Assembly: GCA_045627405.1 (NCBI GenBank)
Contig: JAZQNP010000002.1
Coordinates: 1-14,260 of the forward strand
Length of the DNA: 14,260 bases
DNA from: Firm-04 sp045627405
GTDB taxonomy: Bacteria > Bacillota > Clostridia > Oscillospirales > Ruminococcaceae
Direction of reading: 5' to 3'
The notes beneath the pieces are model-generated. The model was not told the origin of the DNA. It made no database searches and saw only the letters and a list, made by a program, of their open reading frames with translations. The position numbers were made by a program, and so were the translations under genes. Positions 1 to 4,778 of this stretch are shown piece by piece; position 1 is the stretch's first letter, and every line of letters begins with the position of its first letter.

Positions 1-599
1 TGGATGCAACACAGGCAATCGGAAAAATCCCGTTTGATTTCTCGTACGCGGACACGGCGAGCTTTGCACCGCATAAATTCTATGGGCTGAAAAGCTGCGG
101 CGTGCTGTACAAATCTGAAAAAACCGTGCTGGAACCGCTGATTCACGGCGGCGCAAGTACAACGATCTACCGCAGCGGCACACCCGATCCTGCAATGGCA
201 GCGGCGTGCGCAAAGGCTCTCAACCTCTGCACTGCGGAAGCAGACACGCGCGGCGAAGCTGTCCGCACACTGAATACCATGCTCCGGACAAAGCTCTCCG
301 CACTGCCGGGTGTCTGCATCAACAGTCCTGCGGATGCGGTGCCGCACATCCTGAACCTCTCGGTGCAGGGCATCAAGGGCGAGGATATGCGGCGGATGCT
401 GGATGAACGCGGCATCTGCGTTTCGGTGAAATCGGCATGCTCGGTGCCGAATACCCCGTCAAGACCCGTGTTTGCGATCACCCGCGACCGCAGACGCGCG
501 CTGTCGTCCTGGCGCATCAGCCTCAGCCACCTCACAACACAGGAAGAGGCGGATGCTCTGATCCAAGCGGTAACGGAAATCATCCGCGATACAAAATAA
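1..599 (+). CDS. Cysteine desulfurase (NifS/IscS-like), 3' part only
   Basis: This is the C-terminal part of a PLP-dependent class V aminotransferase-fold enzyme; the start lies left of the window and the reading frame begins at base 3. Cysteine desulfurases take sulfur from L-cysteine as an enzyme persulfide and pass it to Fe-S cluster assembly or tRNA thiolation. Visible are DATQAIGKIPFDF, the cofactor-lysine segment SFAPHKFYGLKSCGVLY (Lys at 75-77), and the mobile loop with the likely catalytic cysteine in KSACS (Cys at 438-440). The end shows RISLSHLTTQEEADALI, the usual C-terminal motif. The enzyme stops at a TAA at 597-599, some 50 nt before a terminator, so it is the last gene of its transcript. 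Which sulfur acceptor it serves (IscU-like, ThiI or other) cannot be told because the upstream genes are outside. The family call is secure; the subfamily is not. Confidence 0.9.
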   Translation, partial: DATQAIGKIPFDFSYADTASFAPHKFYGLKSCGVLYKSEKTVLEPLIHGGASTTIYRSGTPDPAMAAACAKALNLCTAEADTRGEAVRTLNTMLRTKLSALPGVCINSPADAVPHILNLSVQGIKGEDMRRMLDERGICVSVKSACSVPNTPSRPVFAITRDRRRALSSWRISLSHLTTQEEADALIQAVTEIIRDTK

Positions 600-635
600 G
601 AGGAAAAATACATGATCCGAAGCTCCTCCGCGCTC

Positions 636-811
636 AAATAAATACAACGCCGCCGCCCGTATCAAAACAGGCGGCGGTTCTTCTTCTGTTGCGACATGCA
701 GCAGCATGTTCGCTTCGGTAAATAGGAAAGCCTTGCCGATACTGCTGAAACATAACCGTGCTGCGATGCAAGTCTGAAATTGTTACAAAAACCAGCCGTA
801 TCGGCAGTGCC
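636..811 (-). ncRNA. Candidate structured small RNA, unassigned
   Basis: A minus-strand promoter (TTGCAT, 17-nt spacer, perfect TATAAT) predicts a start near 811, and a GC-rich hairpin with a T-rich tail predicts an end near 636, giving an RNA of about 175 nt. No convincing coding frame lies in it. Folding by eye gives a long-range stem near the 5' end, GCCGAUAC (5' part) with GUAUCGGC (about 85 nt on), extended inward by CUG/CAG and UGUAAC/GUUAUG. A separate hairpin follows, GCG-ACAUGC / GCAUGU-CGC (about 685-710), and then the terminator. I recognise no signature of RNase P, tmRNA, SRP RNA or a T-box; 6S RNA cannot be excluded from the shape alone. It could instead be a decayed leader. Promoter and structure are seen directly; the existence of the RNA is inference. 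Confidence 0.4.
648..690 (+). terminator. Rho-independent terminator, probably used from both sides
   Basis: An 8-bp all-GC stem (650-657 pairing with 670-677) has a 12-nt loop and is followed on the plus strand by TTCTTCTTCTGTT. It would end the cysteine desulfurase transcript. Read on the minus strand, the same stem is followed by a T-rich stretch (GTTGTATTTATTT), so it could also end the minus-strand small transcript described next. Confidence 0.75.
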
Positions 812-817
812 TTGCTT

Positions 818-846
818 ATTATAGCATGTTTTGTAAAAAAATGCAA
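818..846 (-). promoter_or_regulatory. Promoter of the candidate small RNA
   Basis: On the minus strand -35 TTGCAT (841-846), a 17-nt spacer and -10 TATAAT (818-823) are visible. No gene with a ribosome-binding site follows before the hairpin at 650-677. Confidence 0.55.
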
Positions 847-927
847 ATAAAAATTTTTCAACATTTTCCCGTGCGTGATAGACATGCTATCGCATCTTTC
901 CGGCAGACGTTTTTGCTTCGCTCAGGA

Positions 928-1314
928 TCATATGACTGCCGTATATCCCGCATCTTTCACAGCTTTCTGTATTTCCGCCTGATCCGGCACAGTTTTCAGA
1001 TGCAGATGCGCCTGCCCCGCCGCCAAAGATACTTCCGCATACACACCGTCCAGCGACTCCAATGCCTCTTTGACATGATGCACACAGTGTTCACAGGTCA
1101 TGCCGTCGATGCGCACATTCATCTCATACGGGTAATCCGTAAGATCCACCGGCTTTTCCAGCTTGTTCTTCTTTGGTGTACTGCCGCTGCTGCCGCCCGC
1201 ACACCCCGGGCATCCGCCCGCATTCCGCGTCTTCAAAAGACTCCGCACAGCCAGTACAATCATCCCTGCGATAATCAATCCAACAAGAATCGTCCCGAGA
1301 TGCTCCACTTTCAT
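928..1314 (-). CDS. FeoB-associated-type Cys-rich membrane anchor fused to an HMA metal-binding domain
   Basis: The 128-residue protein has an N-terminal membrane segment (about residues 7-24, LGTILVGLIIAGMIVLAV), a basic stop-transfer RSLLKTR, and a GGCPGC cysteine pair (Cys35, Cys38). This matches the layout of FeoB-associated Cys-rich membrane proteins. After a Ser/Lys linker, residues about 64-128 form a heavy-metal-associated (HMA) ferredoxin-like fold with the metal loop GMTCEHC (Cys74, Cys77). HMA domains bind Cu(I) or similar soft metals and hand them to transporters or sensors; here the domain would be tethered to the membrane. The start is uncertain: the ATG at 1314 lies only 2 nt after AAAGGAG, whereas a GTG at 1308 lies 8 nt after it and would give the same protein less two residues. 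No transporter is adjacent. Domain calls are firm; the metal and partner are unknown. Confidence 0.8.
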   Translation of the reverse strand: MKVEHLGTILVGLIIAGMIVLAVRSLLKTRNAGGCPGCAGGSSGSTPKKNKLEKPVDLTDYPYEMNVRIDGMTCEHCVHHVKEALESLDGVYAEVSLAAGQAHLHLKTVPDQAEIQKAVKDAGYTAVI

Positions 1315-1422
1315 CACTCCTTTATTATGGCAAACGGTCAACTGCAAGGACTGTGCGCAATCAGGAGAAATCCGCATTATACACAATATCTCAGCCGCAC
1401 AAATACAGACCGCTGCAAATAC

Positions 1423-1451
1423 AGTCTACACCGTTCATATCAAAATGTCAA
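1423..1451 (-). promoter_or_regulatory. Promoter of the HMA membrane protein
   Basis: Minus-strand -35 TTGACA (1446-1451, perfect), 17-nt spacer and -10 TAGACT (1423-1428). It lies about 110 nt upstream of the start codon. Confidence 0.55.
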
Positions 1452-1475
1452 GCCGCTTTCCCTTCTTTTGTTTAT

Positions 1476-1495
1476 TTAGGTAGCATAGGCTAACT
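1476..1495. promoter_or_regulatory. Possible DtxR/IdeR-family metal-repressor box
   Basis: Plus-strand TTAGGTAGCATAGGCTAAC contains the imperfect palindrome TAGC-AT/AG-GCTA and resembles the DtxR-family consensus (TTAGGTTAGGCTAACCTAA) in its TTAGG start and GGCTAAC end. It sits about 25 nt upstream of the -35 of the HMA/Fe-type gene. The match is partial and the position upstream of -35 is not classical for repression, so this is only a lead. Confidence 0.3.
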
Positions 1496-1499
1496 GGAA

Positions 1500-1724
1500 G
1501 AAAGAAAAATTATACAGTCTGCCGTTTCCGCCAAAACCCAGGACGGAGAATTCTGCTTTTGCATGATATACCGGCTGATTTCGCGCAGACCGCACAGACC
1601 GCGCAGACGCTTTTCGACAAAAACGGAGAGAATTGATAAACTTTCCGATTTAGGAGCCTGCAAAGGGACATAACATGCGCAATCATGTAAATCCTAGTAC
1701 CAGCCGCTGCATCAGCGGCAGACA
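1500..1724. other. Intergenic leader region of enolase
   Basis: No gene is seen. The region holds three tandem 9-mers (1582-1608). A weak plus-strand promoter candidate is present: TTCGAC at 1613-1618, 18-nt spacer, TAAACT at 1637-1642. A perfect 7-bp hairpin GCCGCTG/CAGCGGC (1703-1709 with 1713-1719) ends just 5 nt before the GGAG of the enolase ribosome-binding site. The hairpin could lie in the 5' UTR and affect ribosome access. The promoter assignment is weak. Confidence 0.4.
1582..1608. repeat. Three tandem copies of a 9-mer
   Basis: CGCGCAGAC, CGCACAGAC and CGCGCAGAC lie back to back with one base difference in the middle copy. They are just upstream of the weak enolase promoter candidate. 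A binding array or simple slippage product are both possible. Confidence 0.7.
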
Positions 1725-1735
1725 GGAGTATGATT

Positions 1736-3034
1736 ATGGATTATTTCAATATTGAAACGGTCGTCGGCAGAGAGATTCTGGATTCCAGAGGCAATCCCAC
1801 CGTTGAGGCTGAGGTGTATCTTGCGGACGGCACCGTCGGCAGGGGTACCGCTCCGAGCGGTGCGTCAACCGGTGAATTTGAAGCCCTCGAACTGCGCGAC
1901 GGCGATGACACCCGTTATCTCGGAAAAGGCGTGCTGAACGCCGTCAATCACATCAATACGGTGATCCGTCAAACACTCACCGGCATGGATGCTTCCGACA
2001 CCTATGCAATCGACAAAGCAATGCTGGAAGCGGACGGCACAAAGGATAAATCCAAGCTCGGCGCAAATGCAATCCTTGCCGTTTCCATCGCCTCCGCAAA
2101 GGCTGCCGCGGCTGCACTCGGCATCCCGCTTTACCGCTTTCTCGGCGGCATTCAGGGTACCGGACTGCCGGTTCCGATGATGAATATTCTCAACGGCGGC
2201 GCGCATGCGACAAACACGGTAGACACGCAGGAGTTTATGATTATGCCGGTCGGTGCGCCGTCTTTCAGGGAGGCTCTCCGCTGGTGCGCAGAGGTATTCC
2301 ACCATCTTGCAAAAATCCTGAAAGCAAAAGGACTTGCCGCCTCGGTCGGTGATGAGGGCGGCTTTGCGCCGAACCTCGCCGGCGACGAGGAAGCCATTGA
2401 AACCATTCTGGAAGCCGTCAGCGCGGCAGGCTATGTGCCGGGCAGAGACTTCATGATCGCTGTGGATGCGGCATCTTCTGAATGGAAAAGCAAAAAAGGA
2501 AAGGGCTTCTACACTCAGCCCAAAAGCAGAAAAGAATTCACCTCCGATGAGCTAATTGCGCATTGGGAGTCGCTCATTAGCAAGTACCCGATCATTTCGA
2601 TTGAGGACGGTCTTGACGAAGAGGACTGGGACGGCTGGCAGAAAATGACCGCTAAAATCGGCAGCAAGGTGCAACTCGTCGGGGATGACCTGTTCGTGAC
2701 CAATACAGAACGCCTTGCAAAAGGTATCTCACGCGGCGCAGGCAATTCTATCCTGATCAAGCTCAATCAGATCGGCTCCGTTTCCGAAACGCTTGAAGCA
2801 ATCAAAATGGCGCACCGCGCAGGCTATACTGCCATCTCCTCTCATCGCTCCGGCGAGACTGCGGACACAACGATCGCGGATCTTGCTGTGGCACTCAACA
2901 CCTTTCAGATCAAAACCGGCGCACCGTCCAGATCGGAGCGTGTTGCAAAATACAATCAGCTGCTACGCATCGAAGAGGAGCTCGGCGCAAGTGCCGTTTA
3001 TCCAGGTATGGCTGCATTCCATGTGAAACAATAA
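1736..3034 (+). CDS. eno: Enolase (phosphopyruvate hydratase)
   Basis: Enolase converts 2-phosphoglycerate to phosphoenolpyruvate in glycolysis and the reverse in gluconeogenesis, as a Mg-dependent cytoplasmic enzyme. The 432-residue protein is full length and collinear with bacterial enolases. It has SGASTGEFEALELRDGD in the N-terminal domain, and QEFMIMP (Glu166) and GDEGGFAPNL (Glu207) in the active site. Magnesium ligands are Asp244, Glu290 (SIEDGLDEEDW) and Asp317 (LVGDDLFVTN). Lys342 (LIKLNQIGS) is the catalytic base and Lys393 follows in IKTGAPSRSERVAKYNQLLRIEE. The signature SSHRSGET is followed by Ala-Asp where most enolases have Glu-Asp. An in-frame ATG at 1730 lies 1 nt after GGAG and is too close; the ATG at 1736 is 7 nt away and gives the usual MDYFNIETVVGREILDSRGNPT start. 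The gene is monocistronic, followed by a hairpin at 3092-3113. Confidence 0.97.
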   Translation: MDYFNIETVVGREILDSRGNPTVEAEVYLADGTVGRGTAPSGASTGEFEALELRDGDDTRYLGKGVLNAVNHINTVIRQTLTGMDASDTYAIDKAMLEADGTKDKSKLGANAILAVSIASAKAAAAALGIPLYRFLGGIQGTGLPVPMMNILNGGAHATNTVDTQEFMIMPVGAPSFREALRWCAEVFHHLAKILKAKGLAASVGDEGGFAPNLAGDEEAIETILEAVSAAGYVPGRDFMIAVDAASSEWKSKKGKGFYTQPKSRKEFTSDELIAHWESLISKYPIISIEDGLDEEDWDGWQKMTAKIGSKVQLVGDDLFVTNTERLAKGISRGAGNSILIKLNQIGSVSETLEAIKMAHRAGYTAISSHRSGETADTTIADLAVALNTFQIKTGAPSRSERVAKYNQLLRIEEELGASAVYPGMAAFHVKQ

Positions 3035-3091
3035 TCCTTTCTGTTTTCCTTTGCGGGATGATAATCCCCTGCACACTCTCAAATGCAAAAC

Positions 3092-3116
3092 ATCCCCGTC
3101 ATCTGACGGGGATTTT
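3092..3116. terminator. Terminator hairpin behind enolase and behind the tRNA remnant
   Basis: A perfect 10-bp stem (3092-3101 with 3104-3113; ATCCCCGTCA / TGACGGGGAT) has a 2-nt gap and is followed by TTT on the plus strand. On the minus strand it is followed by GTTTTGCATTT. It probably serves enolase from the left and was the terminator of the now-broken tRNA from the right. Confidence 0.7.
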
Positions 3117-3118
3117 AA

Positions 3119-3178
3119 GCTGGTGAGGGGACTCGAACCCTTGCCGGCAGTGCCGGAGCCACAACGCTCTCCCAACTG
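3119..3178 (-). pseudogene. Truncated, degenerate tRNA
   Basis: Read on the minus strand, this has a D-loop-like AGTTGGGAGAGC, 23 nt where the anticodon arm and variable loop should be, then a perfect T arm and 3' acceptor strand, AAGGGTTCGAGTCCCCTCACCAGC in two adjoining parts. The 3' end is nearly identical to that of the intact tRNA-Thr 100 nt away, and the distance between D arm and T arm is the same. The 5' acceptor strand is replaced by T-rich sequence. The anticodon stem has a T-T mismatch, and loop position 33 is C instead of T. It cannot fold as a normal tRNA. Confidence 0.7.
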
Positions 3179-3187
3179 CAAATAAAA

Positions 3188-3213
3188 AATCCCCCGCCAA
3201 AAGACGAGAGATT
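3188..3213 (-). terminator. Terminator of tRNA-Thr
   Basis: On the minus strand an 11-bp stem with several G-T pairs (AATCTCTCGTC / GGCGGGGGATT) has a TTTT loop and is followed by TTTTATTT. It begins 6 nt after the tRNA 3' end. Confidence 0.8.
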
Positions 3214-3219
3214 TTCAAA

Positions 3220-3291
<72 letters not shown>

Positions 3292-3322
3292 ATATGCTTC
3301 TGCACACGCATAACGCTCTATT

Positions 3323-3351
3323 ATTATAGCACATTTCCCTAAAAAAGTCAA
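3323..3351 (-). promoter_or_regulatory. Promoter of tRNA-Thr
   Basis: Minus-strand -35 TTGACT (3346-3351), 17-nt spacer and perfect -10 TATAAT (3323-3328), about 30 nt before the tRNA. Confidence 0.85.
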
Positions 3352-3398
3352 GAGCAATGCGGCAAAAAAAATTCAGACGTAAAAAAATCCAAAAATAA

Positions 3399-3427
3399 TT
3401 GTAATTTCAGCGAAAATGTGCTATACT
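3399..3427 (+). promoter_or_regulatory. Promoter of the leader ORF and signal-peptidase-like gene
   Basis: -35 TTGTAA (3399-3404), 17-nt spacer, -10 TATACT (3422-3427), start expected near 3434. This makes an in-frame ATG at 3418 impossible as the start on this transcript. Confidence 0.65.
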
Positions 3428-3502
3428 ATAATCAGCCTCGACAGCATTCGCGGCAAAACGCCGGAATGTACCGTCATTATCCTGAGATCAGAAAGGAGTG
3501 CG

Positions 3503-3547
3503 GTGCGTCTTCGCGCTGCAATATCTGTATGGCAACAAAAAAAATGA
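3503..3547 (+). CDS. 14-codon leader ORF with A8 run at its end
   Basis: A GTG 4 nt after a good AAAGGAG site (3492-3498) opens a frame coding for VRLRAAISVWQQKK. It ends at a TGA (3545-3547) that overlaps the ATG of the next gene (ATGA at 3544-3547). The last codons form the A_AAA_AAA heptamer (3538-3544) within a run of eight A, directly before the stop. Because the downstream start has no Shine-Dalgarno site of its own, this ORF either couples translation to it or, by a -1 slip on the A run, adds an N-terminal extension. I see the arrangement directly; the mechanism is inference. Confidence 0.45.
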   Translation: MRLRAAISVWQQKK

Positions 3548-4725
3548 AACAGGAGCGCGTCAAGACCATATCCTGCCTGGGTGTGCTTTTGATTATCTGT
3601 ATGCTGCTGGTCGCCGCTTGTACAGTGACCGTCAATCTTCTCTTCAAGAACGGCAATGCACCCAAAATCGGCAGCCACTACTACTGCTACTATACTGAGG
3701 AGGATATGGGCGAACGCGTCCCCTCCGGTTCGCTCGTCATTGCCGATGAAACGGATCTGCTCGTCAACGGCAATATCGTACTCTATAAAAACACCAGCGA
3801 TGATTTCCGCATCGCTGATCTCAGCCTCGTGCTGGATTCCACTTCGACCTCTGTCGATGCCCCTTCTTCGGTCTACTACCTCACAACCGCTACCAATCCG
3901 ACGGCTGTTGCCGTTTCCAAGACCGACATCCTCGCTGTCTGCACACGCCGCAGCCCCGAACTCGGCATTCTGATCGGCTTTCTGCTCAGCCCGATGGGCA
4001 TTGCTGCCGGTCTGATTCTCCCCTGCCTGATTATGCTGCTCTATCTCTGCGCTGCGATGGTCGCTGCAAAGGAAGCCGCAGAACAGGAGGCGGAACAGTA
4101 CGAAGAAGCAGATACCGATCTCGCTTTTGTCAAATCCATCCAGAAAAAACAGCAGGAAATTGCCGAGCGCGATGCAGAGCGTCATGCAAAAGAAGCTGCC
4201 GAAAACGCGGGAAGTTCGGCTCCTGTACGCAAGCAGCCGCGCCGTCTGACGGACGAGGAGCTTGCAAAAATGGAGGAAGAAGAGGCTACACGCCGTGCAG
4301 AACGCATTGCAGCCGTGCGCAGCCATATGGAACAGCGCAGACAGTCTGACATGCCGGACGGCGTTCCGCTCTATACAACCGAAATCATCACAAAAACGCA
4401 TACACTTACCATCCCCAAAGCCGGTGATAAACCGCTGACAACCACACAGCAGCGCAGTGCCGTCAAGTCCGGCGTCACCGGACAGATTCCGAAGCCTGTT
4501 TCGTCTGCGACAGAATCGCAGAAAACGGCACCGCAGATCGTGAAACCGGTCACAGCTCCCGTTCCGACGCCTGCTGTTCCGAAAGAGGAGCCGCACAAAG
4601 AAGCTGCTGCACCCGCAGTTCCCGACCTGCCCGCAGCAGAGGAGGATTACGATTCTCCGATCGCCTCCGCAAGCTTCGAGGACCTGATGGCGTTCCTCGA
4701 CAGCGAAGAGGAAAAACTGCAATAA
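3544..4725 (+). CDS. Signal-peptidase-I-like (SipW-type) membrane protein without catalytic residues, with a coiled-coil/Pro-rich tail
   Basis: The protein has 393 residues. Residues 9-34 form a membrane segment (LGVLLIICMLLVAACTVTV), 35-138 an exported domain, 139-174 a second membrane segment (LGILIGFLLSPMGIAAGLILPCLIMLLYL). Residues 175-265 are a charged Glu/Ala/Arg coiled coil, 310-365 are Pro/Ala-rich, and the end is acidic (SFEDLMAFLDSEEEKLQ). The exported domain resembles the SipW-type signal peptidase fold: VPSGSLVIADE...NGNIVLYKN near residues 60-82 and YYLTTATNPT...TDILAVCTR near 111-134, right before the membrane segment as in SipW. The catalytic Ser of the SMEPT box is missing (GERVPSGS instead) and no THRI-type His is present. 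It is therefore probably not a peptidase; its role is unknown. No Shine-Dalgarno site precedes the ATG at 3544 or the in-frame ATG at 3529; coupling to the leader ORF favours 3544. Confidence 0.65.
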   Translation: MKQERVKTISCLGVLLIICMLLVAACTVTVNLLFKNGNAPKIGSHYYCYYTEEDMGERVPSGSLVIADETDLLVNGNIVLYKNTSDDFRIADLSLVLDSTSTSVDAPSSVYYLTTATNPTAVAVSKTDILAVCTRRSPELGILIGFLLSPMGIAAGLILPCLIMLLYLCAAMVAAKEAAEQEAEQYEEADTDLAFVKSIQKKQQEIAERDAERHAKEAAENAGSSAPVRKQPRRLTDEELAKMEEEEATRRAERIAAVRSHMEQRRQSDMPDGVPLYTTEIITKTHTLTIPKAGDKPLTTTQQRSAVKSGVTGQIPKPVSSATESQKTAPQIVKPVTAPVPTPAVPKEEPHKEAAAPAVPDLPAAEEDYDSPIASASFEDLMAFLDSEEEKLQ

Positions 4726-4730
4726 GCAAG

Positions 4731-4766
4731 ATCCCCGTTTGCATGGGCTGCAAACGGGGATTTTTT
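4731..4766 (+). terminator. Strong rho-independent terminator
   Basis: A perfect 13-bp stem (4731-4743 with 4749-4761; ATCCCCGTTTGCA / TGCAAACGGGGAT) with 5-nt loop is followed by TTTTTT. It ends the signal-peptidase-like gene and stands between it and the convergent comEC operon, whose transcripts it may also stop from the other side. Confidence 0.9.
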
Positions 4767-4778
4767 CTCTCTCACAGA

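Noticed and set aside
634..885. 83-residue open frame on the minus strand across the candidate small RNA
   Set aside because: No Shine-Dalgarno site, its start lies upstream of the predicted transcript start, and it would run through the terminator stem.
826..1479. 217-residue open frame on the plus strand
   Set aside because: Antisense to the HMA membrane protein whose domains are clear; no ribosome site or recognisable domain.
3418..3543. N-terminal extension of the signal-peptidase-like protein from ATG 3418
   Set aside because: The ATG lies between the -35 and -10 boxes of the promoter at 3399-3427, so it would not be on the transcript.
3421..4722. 433-residue open frame on the minus strand
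   Set aside because: Exactly antisense to the signal-peptidase-like gene, which has promoter and terminator on the plus strand; composition is Cys/Phe/Arg-rich as in shadows.
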